64,000 nt of DNA from positions 930,001 to 994,000 of the forward strand of contig OZ220497.1 of assembly GCA_965116245.1 (NCBI GenBank), read 5' to 3'. The stretch is from Poriferisodalis sp965116245 (GTDB taxonomy: Bacteria > Actinomycetota > Acidimicrobiia > Acidimicrobiales > Poriferisodalaceae). The position numbers were made by a program, and so were the translations under genes. The notes under the pieces are model-generated. The model worked only from the letters and a program-made list of their open reading frames with translations. It made no database searches and was not told where the DNA came from. This document shows positions 1-9,049 of the stretch, piece by piece (position 1 is the first letter of the stretch; each line of letters begins with the position of its first letter).

Positions 1-1871
1 CCGGCGATCCAGAGGCTGTAGATCAGCCCGAACCCAATGAGAGGTAGTCCGGCGGCCAGAACGATTGGCCAGTAAGACGGCGATGGCAGGTGTGGATGTT
101 GGTCTCCGCGTTGGGCAATGTCATTGCCGTTGGCAATGCGGCGCAGTTTGCCGGATTCGTCTGGTTGATACTTCTTGTGCCAAAAGTCGTCGACGTCGCT
201 AACCACTGGTACATAGTCAAAGTTGTGTTCGGGTGTTGGTGACGGAATAGCCCACTCCAGTGTGCGGCCGTCCCACGGGTCGGCGTCGGCCTTCGGTTCA
301 AGGTCTCGGCGGTAGCGCCCCCAGGTACGGAAGATGTTGACCGCCAGGATCACCATGGCGGCGAGCATGAAGAAATAGCCAATAGTCGCGATCTTGTTCC
401 AGAACTCGAACCCGTCAAACTCTCCGTACACACTGTGACGGCGAGCCATGCCCTGCAAACCGACGATGTGCATTGGTCCGAACGTAACGTTGAAGCCGAT
501 CAGCATGAGCCAAAAATGCCAGCGCCCCAGCCGGTCGTTCAAGTGGTACCCAAAAGCCTTGGGCCACCAGTAGTAGAGACCCGCGAACATGCCCATGAGA
601 GCGCCGCCGACCAGCACATAGTGAAAGTGCGCCACGATGAAATACGTGTCGGTCTGCTGAGTGTCGGCGGGCGCGATCGCGTGCATAACGCCCGACAGGC
701 CGCCAATTGTGAACATGGCCACCAGCGACACTGAGAACATCATCGGAACTGTGAAACGGACCCTGCCAGCCCACATGGTCGCGATCCAGTTCAGGATCTT
801 CACACCGGTTGGCACGGCAATGAACATGGTGGTCGCCGAGAACGCCGCTACCGAGACTGGGCCCATGCCTGAGGTGAACATGTGGTGCGCCCAAACGCCC
901 CACCCCATGAAGCCAATAGCTGCTCCCGACAGAACCACGATCGGATAACCGAAGAGCGGCTTACGGCTGAAAACCGGCAGCGTTTCGGATACGACACCGA
1001 AGGCTGGCAAGATCAATATGTACACCTCGGGATGGCCGAATATCCAGAACAAGTGCTGCCACAGCAGCGGGTCGGCACCCGCAGCGACATCAAAGAAGTT
1101 GGAGTCAAATGTGCGGTCAAAGGTCAGCAGTATCAGCGCCACGGTGATGACCGGCAATGCAAAGACCAGTAAGAACTGGACTACCAGGATCATCCAGGTG
1201 AACACCGGCATGCGCAGCAAGCTCATGCCCGGGCAGCGCATATTGATGATCGTCACAAGCAGATTCAAAGCGCCCAGCAACGAGGCGATGCCTGCGATCT
1301 GCAAACCCAAGGCGTAGAAGTCCATGCCGTGGCCCGGGCTGTAGGCCATTCCGGTGTTGGGCGCGTATGCGAACCAGCCACCGTCAGCGCCTCCACCCAA
1401 GAACCAACTTAGGTTCAAAAACAAGCCGCCGAACACAAATATCCACAAGCCCAGTGCGTTCATACGCGGGAAGGCCACGTCCCTTGCGCCGATCTGCAGC
1501 GGCACTAGATAGTTGGCGAACGCGTTCGCCAAAGGCATGATCACCAAGAAGACCATGGTCACGCCATGCATCGTGAACAACTGGTTGTAGGCGTCTGCGC
1601 TGAGCACTTCTCCATCGGGTGCCCACAACTGCAGGCGCACCAGCCCAATCTCTAGCCCGCCCACCAAGAACCAGAACATGGCGGCCGCGCCGTACATGAT
1701 CCCGATCTTTTTGTGGTCCACCGTGAACAACCACTCGCGCCAGCCAGTTGCGTGCAGAGGGCGAGCAAACACGCCCGTACGCGCGGAGTCCTGCACGTGT
1801 GGCTCCGGCTCAGCCACCTCTAGTTCAGTGCTTGCTATTTCGCTGTCCGGTCGATCGGTGATGATTGCCAT
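1..1871 (-). CDS. ctaD: Cytochrome c oxidase subunit I (3' end outside window)
   Basis: Catalytic subunit of the aa3/caa3-type heme-copper oxidase in the cytoplasmic membrane; it reduces O2 to water and pumps protons. The frame is open from an ATG at 1871, preceded by the ribosome binding site AGGAG, to the left edge (623 codons), so the C-terminus is missing. All canonical ligands are visible: the low-spin heme His in FTMHGVTMVF, the CuB His and cross-linked Tyr in GHPEVYILILP, the CuB pair in WAHHMFTSG, and the two heme His in VAHFHYVLVGG. It is the last gene of the ctaB-coxI-like-ctaE-ctaC-ctaD run and starts 35 bp after the ctaC stop. It is the only subunit I here that can be catalytic. 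Confidence 0.97.
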   Translation of the reverse strand, partial: MAIITDRPDSEIASTELEVAEPEPHVQDSARTGVFARPLHATGWREWLFTVDHKKIGIMYGAAAMFWFLVGGLEIGLVRLQLWAPDGEVLSADAYNQLFTMHGVTMVFLVIMPLANAFANYLVPLQIGARDVAFPRMNALGLWIFVFGGLFLNLSWFLGGGADGGWFAYAPNTGMAYSPGHGMDFYALGLQIAGIASLLGALNLLVTIINMRCPGMSLLRMPVFTWMILVVQFLLVFALPVITVALILLTFDRTFDSNFFDVAAGADPLLWQHLFWIFGHPEVYILILPAFGVVSETLPVFSRKPLFGYPIVVLSGAAIGFMGWGVWAHHMFTSGMGPVSVAAFSATTMFIAVPTGVKILNWIATMWAGRVRFTVPMMFSVSLVAMFTIGGLSGVMHAIAPADTQQTDTYFIVAHFHYVLVGGALMGMFAGLYYWWPKAFGYHLNDRLGRWHFWLMLIGFNVTFGPMHIVGLQGMARRHSVYGEFDGFEFWNKIATIGYFFMLAAMVILAVNIFRTWGRYRRDLEPKADADPWDGRTLEWAIPSPTPEHNFDYVPVVSDVDDFWHKKYQPDESGKLRRIANGNDIAQRGDQHPHLPSPSYWPIVLAAGLPLIGFGLIYSLWIA

Positions 1872-1906
1872 CAGGTCGTTCTCCTAGGCCCACATGCCAG
1901 CGCTCA

Positions 1907-3070
1907 TCAGGGCAGCACCGGCGGGCTGCCGAGGGTCTTCAGGTACTCCATCAAGTTGTCAAGGTCTTCATCGGTTAGGACCTCAGAGAAGCCGAGCATG
2001 CCCTGCTGGTTGTCCGCACGAGCAGGTTTCATGTCGGGCGCGTTGCGCACCCATTCCCGCATTTCGGCCACGTTCGGCACTAGCCGCCCGTCAGACCCGC
2101 GCAGGTACTCGCCATCGGGTCCAGTGAGGTAGGTCTCGAACATCGCTCCAGCGAAGGCCGTGCGGCTCATCAGGTTGGTGAGGTTTGGAGCGATACCTGC
2201 GAGCAGTGCCGCGTTGCCTCCGGCGGCACTTTCGTAGGACCCGTCCACCACGTGGCAACTGATGCAGTGGGTCTCAAACAAGTCAGCACCAGCAGCTTGC
2301 GCGGTGCCCTCAGCCGGTGCCGTGCGGACTGCTGCTTGACCATCTAGTTGTTCTTGCACCCAACGCTCAAAGTCTCCGGGAGCGAGAGCTATGGCTCGCA
2401 TTTGCATGTTGGCGTGGCTCAGACCACAGAATTCCACGCATTCTCCATAGAAGACGCCCGGTTCGTCGGAGCTGATCCGCCAATGGTGAACCCGCCCCGG
2501 CACGGCGTCTCGTTTGCCGTTTAGTTGGGGTATCCAAAATGAGTGGATGACGTCGTTGGAGTGAATCTCAAGGTTGACTTCTTCACCGGTCGGAATGACC
2601 AGGTCATTCGCGGTGACGATGTCGTACTGTCCGTCTTCGTCTAGGTCGTAGCTGAACTGCCACCACCATTGTTGACCCTCGACCTTGATGGTGCGGCCGT
2701 CCCCGTCGGAGGCGAGAGCGAACACAGTCGGGAGCGTGACGACTGTTAGGAACACCAGCATGGCTGTGGGGATAAGTGTCCAAGTCAGCTCGGCTTTGCG
2801 ATTGCCATGTATCTGCGGCGGCAGATCGTCGGGGTCATCTGTGGGTCGAGCCCGGAACTTCACGATGATCGTGATTACGGCGGCCGCTACGAACACGCCC
2901 ACAGCGACTGCCATCCAGCCTGACAGCCGCATGAGCCCGTCAATATCGCGGGCGTTGGGTCCGGCGGGTCGGGTGGCGTCCAGGCGGCCGGTGGCGCAGC
3001 CAGCAGCTACTAGTCCCGCCAAGGCCGCGAATACGACGCGGCAGCTTCGGGCACTGCGAGCGCCGATCAT
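1907..3070 (-). CDS. ctaC: Cytochrome c oxidase subunit II fused to cytochrome c (caa3 type)
   Basis: 387 aa. It accepts electrons and passes them through CuA to subunit I. The N-terminus has a lipoprotein-like signal ending in LVAAGCATG, followed by two membrane helices (about residues 48-70 and 97-117). The CuA site is seen as GECVEFCGLSHANM (about residues 209-222). A C-terminal cytochrome c domain (about residues 255-387) carries the heme motif CISCH and a late Met as probable axial ligand. The fused heme domain makes this a caa3-type oxidase, as is usual in Actinobacteria and Thermus. The start overlaps the upstream stop by ATGA, indicating translational coupling. Confidence 0.96.
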   Translation of the reverse strand: MIGARSARSCRVVFAALAGLVAAGCATGRLDATRPAGPNARDIDGLMRLSGWMAVAVGVFVAAAVITIIVKFRARPTDDPDDLPPQIHGNRKAELTWTLIPTAMLVFLTVVTLPTVFALASDGDGRTIKVEGQQWWWQFSYDLDEDGQYDIVTANDLVIPTGEEVNLEIHSNDVIHSFWIPQLNGKRDAVPGRVHHWRISSDEPGVFYGECVEFCGLSHANMQMRAIALAPGDFERWVQEQLDGQAAVRTAPAEGTAQAAGADLFETHCISCHVVDGSYESAAGGNAALLAGIAPNLTNLMSRTAFAGAMFETYLTGPDGEYLRGSDGRLVPNVAEMREWVRNAPDMKPARADNQQGMLGFSEVLTDEDLDNLMEYLKTLGSPPVLP

Positions 3071-3846
3071 TCGTGCCCTCCGTCGGTATCGCTTGGCGTG
3101 CCTGACTCGTCGCCGTGATCGTGCGCGTGGTCACCTGACACCTCGGCGTGTCCCGGTTGGTGGAACTCACGCTCGCCTATCGCAGCCGACGTGATGCCAG
3201 CCACGATCAGAGCGACGCCTCCCAGTACCAGCACCGATGCAGTGACAGCGCGGCGCAGGAGCGGTTTCGAATAGAGCACAAACGCGAATGCCAAAATTGC
3301 CGCTGAGATAGCAAGCGCCGCGTAGCTCGCCGCGGTCTTGCTGACCGTCAGGAAGATTCGAGAGGCAAGTACTACTGGAACGGCAATGCCTAATGCGCCG
3401 TAGAGCGCGATTTCAAAGGGGCGTAGCAGCCTTGCTCGCTCAACCGCATTCGACGCAACATCGGTAGACAGATGCTCCGCCCATGCGCTCATCGTCCATT
3501 CGATAGCGGAGATCACCAACAAGGCGATACCCGCGATGGCCAGAAGCGCGTCGGTTACCAAGCCCACCATGAGCACGCCGAGGCCGACTGCGGCCATGAT
3601 TGGCCAGTAAGCCGGGGTTGGGCTGTGCTGATATGAGTGCTCCCGATCCAGCGAGTCGCCGTCGCCCACGGTGAGCGCCAGCGCAAACAGCAAGGCAAAC
3701 GCGCCTGCGGCAACGCCCAGCACGATCGTGGCGTACATAGCCACGTGACCTGTGCCGTCCATGCCGGTGAGCAGGCCAATAGCCATAGCGGCCGCTGCTG
3801 CCAGTGCGATGCGCCCGGCGAAGTATCTGCTGGCAATGCCGACCAT
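3067..3846 (-). CDS. Seven-helix membrane protein of the oxidase operon, His-rich tail
   Basis: 259 aa with about seven hydrophobic segments. One segment, starting AYWPIMAAVGLGVLMVGL, resembles the first helix of actinobacterial oxidase subunit IV, but the protein is about twice the length of that subunit. The C-terminal 30 residues are rich in His, Asp and Glu (seven His, including HAHDHGDE), as in metal-binding tails. It sits between ctaE and ctaC with an ATGA overlap into ctaC, so it is very likely co-expressed with the oxidase. Candidate roles are a structural subunit IV or a copper-handling assembly factor. Neither is shown by the sequence alone. Confidence 0.8.
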   Translation of the reverse strand: MVGIASRYFAGRIALAAAAAMAIGLLTGMDGTGHVAMYATIVLGVAAGAFALLFALALTVGDGDSLDREHSYQHSPTPAYWPIMAAVGLGVLMVGLVTDALLAIAGIALLVISAIEWTMSAWAEHLSTDVASNAVERARLLRPFEIALYGALGIAVPVVLASRIFLTVSKTAASYAALAISAAILAFAFVLYSKPLLRRAVTASVLVLGGVALIVAGITSAAIGEREFHQPGHAEVSGDHAHDHGDESGTPSDTDGGHE

Positions 3847-3852
3847 TGATTC

Positions 3853-4518
3853 CTACTTCACCACGTAGACGACGTACCAGGTGGCAGCCCAAGCAAGCAC
3901 ACCGAAATCCCAGAAGAAAACCGCTGCGCCTAGCGGTGTTGAACGATCTCGACCTACGCTGCCGCCCAGCGATCGTAGGGTCATGAGACCTAGGTAGAAC
4001 ATGCCGACGATCAAAATCGCCAGGGATAGCCCCGTAACGGCGAACGCCAACGTTGCCCATTCTCCAGAACCGATCTCAAGCTCCATGCGGTTCAGACTGA
4101 ACATCACCATGTTGAAAAACGCCAGGCCCAAGACCAAGGTGAGTGCCATACCTACCCATGTGTGACCGCGCTCGTCGCGACCACTTGCCCACACAGCCCA
4201 ATGGGCCGTCACGACTGACAACAGCAAGGTAATGAGCGCGTAGACAAGTTGGGGATTTGGCACTGAGTGTGAAGCGAGCCACTCATGGCCAGGGTCTGCG
4301 CCGGACCCGTGCCGACGCGCCATGTAGTGACCCAGCGCTCCCGCGACAGCCATAGCGCCCGCAGCAATAGCAAAACCGGTGCCAACAAGCTGGCTGCGGG
4401 GACGCGGCGGCGGGCCCGGAACGTGGTAGCGGTCTGGCGCATACGCCTGCATAGCAACACCTACGGTTGCGGCGCCGACAGGGCCAGCATCTACTGCCGT
4501 ACTCGTGGTGTCCGCCAT
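3853..4518 (-). CDS. ctaE: Heme-copper oxidase subunit III-like protein
   Basis: 221 aa, about five membrane helices. Length, position and the aromatic C-terminus (ATWYVVYVVK) fit the short subunit III of bacterial aa3 oxidases. It is divergent: the helix that usually carries paired His residues reads AVTGLSLAILIVGMFYLG here, and the usual His before the last helix is replaced by FFWDF. An ATG at 4518 shares one base with the upstream stop (TGATG); a GTG at 4521 is the alternative start. The next gene begins 6 bp downstream. The assignment rests on context plus weak motifs, so an oxidase-associated membrane protein of another kind is possible. Confidence 0.72.
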   Translation of the reverse strand: MADTTSTAVDAGPVGAATVGVAMQAYAPDRYHVPGPPPRPRSQLVGTGFAIAAGAMAVAGALGHYMARRHGSGADPGHEWLASHSVPNPQLVYALITLLLSVVTAHWAVWASGRDERGHTWVGMALTLVLGLAFFNMVMFSLNRMELEIGSGEWATLAFAVTGLSLAILIVGMFYLGLMTLRSLGGSVGRDRSTPLGAAVFFWDFGVLAWAATWYVVYVVK

Positions 4519-6302
4519 CACGCCAGTACCTTTGCCGAGTCGTCCGCTTCTGAAGACCTACTTGCTGAAGATCCAGTTTCTGAAGATCCAGATTCAGAAG
4601 ACTCAGAAGTCAGCAGGGGTGTTCCCGAGGAAAGCATGGCCAGGGAATCGGCTACGCCTATCGGCGGTGGCGACGGCAATAGCCATTCTGGTGTCAGAGC
4701 ACCCCACGGATCCGCGTCGGTTTGAGCGCCCCTGCGCCGCACCACACCAACCACCAAATTCGCCACCATGACCGCCATGCCTGCCAGCACCAACACGACG
4801 CCTATAGCGGAGACGATTGACAACCCCTCAGCAACCGATGCTCCAGTTGAATCAACCTCGCTGACATAGCGAGTGGTGAGCAATGGTTCGACGTAAACGA
4901 ACTGGGGCTGCTCGGTCAGCATGCCCGACAGTGTGGACCCAAGCCACGACACCACAGCACCCCCCGCAATCGCCAACATGGCCGCCCATCCAGCCAGCTC
5001 AGAAAGCTGACGACCCCAGATTTTGGGCGCCCACCAGTGCAAAGCCGCCAACCCGCCCAGTAGTCCCGCGCCGTAGATGAGCAGGCTCTGCTGGCCCGTG
5101 ACCCATGTGGTGTAGCTCAGCGGGTCGTTGTCGTCGACACCACGTCCAGCGATCTGCAGCCAGTCAGCGGCAGCGCCGATAAGACCTACCAGCGTTGCTA
5201 GGGCCACCAGTGTTCCCGCACCGAAGGCCGACATCAGTGCCGTTGTCGGGCGAGGCCAAGTCCGGCTCTGCCACATGGTGAACCCCAGCAGTGCCAACAA
5301 TCCCGATACTCCAATGAAGGCTCCCGCGTAAAGGCCAACCAAGACAATGCCCTCAAGACCGTCCACGAGGTCTGTGCCCTCGCCGACAACACCGACCGCG
5401 CCTTCACCGCTTATGCCAAAGTTGGCCCACGCGCCGAAGCCGAAGAGTCCGACCAGCCCGATGGTGAAATAGAGTGCCAACGGCTCAAAAACCCAACGGC
5501 GGGCTGCGGCCAGCATCACTTCGGCGACGACGCCGAGCACTGGCACCACGTAGATGAACAGTTGCGGGGTGCGATACATCCAGTCAATACGAGGCCAGAT
5601 GCCGTAGTTGCCACCCAAAAATCGGGGGCCGTAGCGGTGCTCAACGTAGAGCAAAACGATTTGGCCGAGTACGACACCGAGGCTGACCACCAACATTGAT
5701 GCTGTGACTAGCGCCGACCAGGCGAACGGCGGCGTGCGGTCCATGTACATGCCCGGCGCTCGCATAGTGAGCGTGGTGACAGCGACGCATATCGCTCCGG
5801 TGAGCAGTGAAATGACCAATCCGGCTAATGCCAGCAGATGCAGGTCCACGCCGTCGCTAAAGCCTCCGCCTGGACCTCCGTTGGCAATGTAGGCGCCAAC
5901 GAGCACGCCCGCCGATACCAGCCACCCCCAAAACGACAATGCCGCCGCCCGGCCAAACGCCACGTGCGGCGCACCCACCTGCAGCGGGACCACATAGATG
6001 GCGATGCCCAAGAACAGTGGGATGAGCATGCCGAACACCAACGCGTCACGCGTAAAGGAGAAGACCTGCGTGAACGAGTCGGCTCCCAGGACCGTGTGGC
6101 CGCTCGCCGAGGCCAAGTCAAGACGTACTAGTAAATCCGCGATTCCACCGACCAGCCCAAACAACAAAGCACAGGCGATGAATAGGCGACCGATGCGCTT
6201 GTGGTCGGCTGTGTTGAGCCAACCGAATGCTGTCGGGTCTTCTGTAGGGACTGTCCCGACGGACGTTCCCGAGTGCATCGCTTCGGCATTGGCGTCAGTC
6301 AT
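4518..6302 (-). CDS. CoxI-like integral membrane protein lacking all metal ligands
   Basis: 594 aa, at least 12 membrane helices, clearly homologous to oxidase subunit I over its length; the pair FTQVFSFTRDALVF / YNQLFTMHGVTMVF aligns without gaps. Every ligand histidine is replaced: low-spin heme His by Thr84, CuB His and its Tyr partner by Thr245 and Phe249 (WMYRTPQLF), the CuB HH pair by Asn294-Phe295, and helix X (about residues 400-421) contains no His. It therefore cannot bind heme a, heme a3 or CuB in the usual way. The C-terminal 40 residues are a low-complexity Ser/Glu/Asp tail. The ATG at 6302 is chosen over an upstream in-frame TTG. It lies between ctaB and ctaE in the cox operon, so a structural or assembly role is inferred. 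Confidence 0.9.
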   Translation of the reverse strand: MTDANAEAMHSGTSVGTVPTEDPTAFGWLNTADHKRIGRLFIACALLFGLVGGIADLLVRLDLASASGHTVLGADSFTQVFSFTRDALVFGMLIPLFLGIAIYVVPLQVGAPHVAFGRAAALSFWGWLVSAGVLVGAYIANGGPGGGFSDGVDLHLLALAGLVISLLTGAICVAVTTLTMRAPGMYMDRTPPFAWSALVTASMLVVSLGVVLGQIVLLYVEHRYGPRFLGGNYGIWPRIDWMYRTPQLFIYVVPVLGVVAEVMLAAARRWVFEPLALYFTIGLVGLFGFGAWANFGISGEGAVGVVGEGTDLVDGLEGIVLVGLYAGAFIGVSGLLALLGFTMWQSRTWPRPTTALMSAFGAGTLVALATLVGLIGAAADWLQIAGRGVDDNDPLSYTTWVTGQQSLLIYGAGLLGGLAALHWWAPKIWGRQLSELAGWAAMLAIAGGAVVSWLGSTLSGMLTEQPQFVYVEPLLTTRYVSEVDSTGASVAEGLSIVSAIGVVLVLAGMAVMVANLVVGVVRRRGAQTDADPWGALTPEWLLPSPPPIGVADSLAMLSSGTPLLTSESSESGSSETGSSASRSSEADDSAKVLA

Positions 6303-6417
6303 GCGGCGAAATGGTTCCCGAACTCGGCTGGCGGCACCGCTTGGGGTTGGTGCCAACGGCGCACTCTAGCGACCTGCGACTCGCGCAACCAGACTCTCAA
6401 CCAGATTCCCAGCTTGG

Positions 6418-7302
6418 TCACCAGGTGAGCCTCACCACAACATCGAGCGCCATCGCTGCGAACAGCAACCCCAGGTACGCGATTGACGTGTGAAACACAC
6501 GCATCGCAGTGCGAGGGGTTAGCTCCCGCCACAATGCGACCAACTGCCATCCAAAAGCCGCGCCGCAGCCCAGCGCCACTGCCCAGTAGAGCCCGCCCGC
6601 GTCGGCGACCACCGCAAACCAGAGCGAAAGCGCAATTACCGCGCCGGTATGCAGCGTCATCTGCACAAGAACCGAGCGCTGGCTGGCTACGGAGGGCAAC
6701 ATCGGCACATCGGCCGCGTCGTAGTCGTCGGCATAGTGAATCGCCAGCGCCCAAAAGTGCGGCGGTGTCCAGAAAAACACAATGGCGAAAGCGATCCACG
6801 CCTCAAGCGCCAGTGATCCAGTCACCGCAGCCCAGCCGACCAGCACCGGCACCGCGCCTGCTGCCCCACCGATGACAATGTTCTGAGCAGACAAGCGCTT
6901 CAGCCACAACGTGTACACGAACACGTAGAACAGACATGCGGCCAACGCAAGCAGCGCAGACAGCAAATTGGCTCCCCACCACAGGATCCCGAAAGCTGCC
7001 GCTTCAAGCACCACGCCGTAGACCAAAGCCGCTCGCGAAGAGACTGTGCCCACGACCAAAGGACGATGCGCGGTGCGAGCCATCATCGCGTCAATATCGC
7101 GATCGATGAACATGTTGAAAGTGTTGGCGCCGGCTGCCGACAAAGTGCCACCCACCACCGTGACCAGCATCAGCGCCAAGCTGGGCACACCACGCTCAGC
7201 TACGAACATCGGCGGCACAGTGGTCACCAACAGGAGTTCAATGATGCGCGGCTTGGTGAGCGCTACGTATCCCCGCAGGGTCGGACCCAGCGTCGCCAGC
7301 AT
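6418..7302 (-). CDS. ctaB: Protoheme IX farnesyltransferase (heme O synthase)
   Basis: 294 aa UbiA-family prenyltransferase with about nine helices. It attaches farnesyl to protoheme to make heme O, the first step to heme A for the oxidase encoded downstream. The first Asp-rich motif NMFIDRDIDAMMARTAHRPL is intact, and a second, YADDYDAADVPMLPS, matches the family. It starts with ATG and is divergent from ctaA across only 36 bp. A TACGCT hexamer about 8 bp before the ATG could be the -10 of a near-leaderless transcript. It is the first gene of the oxidase operon. Confidence 0.96.
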   Translation of the reverse strand: MLATLGPTLRGYVALTKPRIIELLLVTTVPPMFVAERGVPSLALMLVTVVGGTLSAAGANTFNMFIDRDIDAMMARTAHRPLVVGTVSSRAALVYGVVLEAAAFGILWWGANLLSALLALAACLFYVFVYTLWLKRLSAQNIVIGGAAGAVPVLVGWAAVTGSLALEAWIAFAIVFFWTPPHFWALAIHYADDYDAADVPMLPSVASQRSVLVQMTLHTGAVIALSLWFAVVADAGGLYWAVALGCGAAFGWQLVALWRELTPRTAMRVFHTSIAYLGLLFAAMALDVVVRLTW

Positions 7303-7338
7303 TGCCGCGAGCGTACGACTCGCTCCTAACGTTTCGGC

Positions 7339-8484
7339 GTGGGCTCGCCAGAATCGCCGCCGCTAAGCCAGCGACATCGGCGCGTCACACCGGAACGATT
7401 CGCCCTGATTTCGCGCTGGGCGCTGTGGTCACTATTAGCGATAGTCATAACCGGATCACTCGTGCGTCTCACTGGTAGCGGATTGGGATGCAGCGACTGG
7501 CCGACCTGCGAGCCTGGAGAATTCGTGCCCGCTGCTGACTTTCACGGTTGGGTGGAGTTCGGCAATCGCATCGTGACAGGCTTGGTTTCAATAGCGGTTG
7601 TCTTGGCGGTCGGCGCGTCGGTATGGCGACAACCGCGTCGAGGTGACTTGGTGTGGTGGTCTGCGGGCCTAGTGGCCGGAGTCGCCTTTCAAGTTGGTCT
7701 TGGCGCAGTCACTGTGTTGACGCACCTGTCGCCGCCGATCGTCATGTCGCATTTTCTGGCGTCGCAAGTGCTGGTGGCAGCCGCGGTCGTTTTGACGCAT
7801 CGAGCCGAAGCTGAACCGTTGCCCACGAAGAGCCGCAGGGTTCGGTTGCCGACCAGTATTCGCAGACTGGCATGGCTAGCAGCGACACTCACAGCCGCCG
7901 CCGCGTGGACGGGAACGGTGGTCACAGGCACGGGACCACACGGCGGCGACGAATACGTTGAGCGGCTGGAGTTCGCGTTGCCATCGGTGGCGCGCATCCA
8001 CGGCATCACGGTGGTCGTGTTGGCGGCGGTCACACTGCTGTTGGGGGTTGCGCTGCGTCGCCTGGCCACCAGGCACAACGACACACCTGAGGGCACCTGG
8101 CAACGTGGCGCTGCTCGACCTGCTATGGCACGACCCCAAGCTCTGCGACCTGATACTCAGAAACCTGATACTCAGCAACCCGTCGATACTCAACTACGGC
8201 TCGCATTGGCAAGGCGAGTACGGATTGTCATAGCCGTCATGGCCACCCAAGCAGCGATCGGCTACATCCAGTACTTCAATGAGCTACCGGCGCTACTCGT
8301 AGCGCTGCACGTCGTGGGCGCGACGCTGCTCACCATTGCAATGACTCGCTTGGTGCTAACAGCTACCGCTACTTGCGTGGCTACCGTCGCCGGATCCGAT
8401 CAGCCAGCTTCATCACAACCAACGTCTAGACCACCAGTGACTGGCGAAACAGTTGGCATCGCGGGCCTGGGCTTCGCAGAATAA
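7339..8484 (+). CDS. ctaA: Heme A synthase
   Basis: 381 aa membrane protein that oxidises the methyl group of heme O to the formyl of heme A. About eight helices are seen. The first, followed by SLVRLTGSGLGCSDWPTC, is the family signature with its conserved Cys, and the His ligands of the first helical bundle lie near FHGWVEFGNR and LTHLSPPIVMSHF. The loop between the two halves carries a repeated PDTQ element (about residues 270-285, encoded by about 15 bp units), and the C-terminal 30 residues are low complexity. It starts with GTG at 7339 and is transcribed divergently from ctaB; clpS begins 4 bp after its stop. Confidence 0.93.
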   Translation: MGSPESPPLSQRHRRVTPERFALISRWALWSLLAIVITGSLVRLTGSGLGCSDWPTCEPGEFVPAADFHGWVEFGNRIVTGLVSIAVVLAVGASVWRQPRRGDLVWWSAGLVAGVAFQVGLGAVTVLTHLSPPIVMSHFLASQVLVAAAVVLTHRAEAEPLPTKSRRVRLPTSIRRLAWLAATLTAAAAWTGTVVTGTGPHGGDEYVERLEFALPSVARIHGITVVVLAAVTLLLGVALRRLATRHNDTPEGTWQRGAARPAMARPQALRPDTQKPDTQQPVDTQLRLALARRVRIVIAVMATQAAIGYIQYFNELPALLVALHVVGATLLTIAMTRLVLTATATCVATVAGSDQPASSQPTSRPPVTGETVGIAGLGFAE

Positions 8485-8488
8485 GAGC

Positions 8489-8932
8489 GTGAGCTCCAGC
8501 GCTCTCGCGGTGACAGTCACCAAAACGGACCCTGGGCTGGCCGAAACTGGGCCAGCCCAGCCTGGGCGCAGCGCGGCTGAACTCGCCACTACTGGGATTA
8601 CCCTTGCTGGGCTCACCACAAACGGGCTCACGCTGGGGCCTGCTGTCGTTGAACCTGAAGTCATTCGTGACCCGACGAGTGAAGAGGAACACAGCACCGA
8701 TGTGCCATGGGTGGTGTTGGTCTGGAACGACCCCATCAACTTGATGAGCTACGTCGTTTACGTGTTCCAAAAACTGTTTGGCTACAACGAGGCCAAAGCC
8801 ACCGAACTAATGCTGGATGTGCATCACAAGGGCCGCGCGGCTGTGGCGTGGGGCACACGCGAAAAGGCCGAACTCGACGTCTTTCGACTCCATGAATACG
8901 GGCTGTGGGCCACCATGCAGCAGGATCACTGA
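8489..8932 (+). CDS. clpS: ATP-dependent Clp protease adaptor ClpS
   Basis: 147 aa. ClpS delivers N-degron substrates to ClpAP or ClpCP. The core, from about residue 65, has the hallmark VVLVWNDPINLMSYVVYVF followed by the His-containing helix MLDVHHKGRAAV. The first 60 residues are an unusual Thr/Gly/Leu-rich extension with imperfect repeats (TTGITLAGLTTNGLTLG); typical ClpS is about 90-110 aa. A GTG at 8489, just after the ctaA stop, is chosen; an in-frame TTG at 8453 lies inside ctaA. DUF2017 follows, as is common in Actinobacteria. Confidence 0.93.
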   Translation: MSSSALAVTVTKTDPGLAETGPAQPGRSAAELATTGITLAGLTTNGLTLGPAVVEPEVIRDPTSEEEHSTDVPWVVLVWNDPINLMSYVVYVFQKLFGYNEAKATELMLDVHHKGRAAVAWGTREKAELDVFRLHEYGLWATMQQDH

Positions 8933-8935
8933 ACT

Positions 8936-9049
8936 ATGAACACTGCGCAGCATCGACGACTGAAAAACGGCGGTTCCGCTGACAAGGCTGAACGGACGAA
9001 AGACGTTGGGCAATCGCGCGATACTGGGCGAGCTACGGAAGCTCCGTGA
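8936..9049 (+). CDS. Possible 37-aa leader-like ORF
   Basis: It runs from an ATG 3 bp after the clpS stop to a TGA that overlaps the GTG of the next gene (GTGA). The product is small, basic and hydrophilic with no recognisable domain. The coupling-style overlap is the only support. It may be translated to couple clpS to the DUF2017 gene, or be chance. Confidence 0.25.
   Translation: MNTAQHRRLKNGGSADKAERTKDVGQSRDTGRATEAP

Noticed and set aside
6303..6356. N-terminal extension of the CoxI-like protein from a TTG
   Set aside because: No ribosome binding site and no conservation with CtaD; the ATG at 6302 is adequate.
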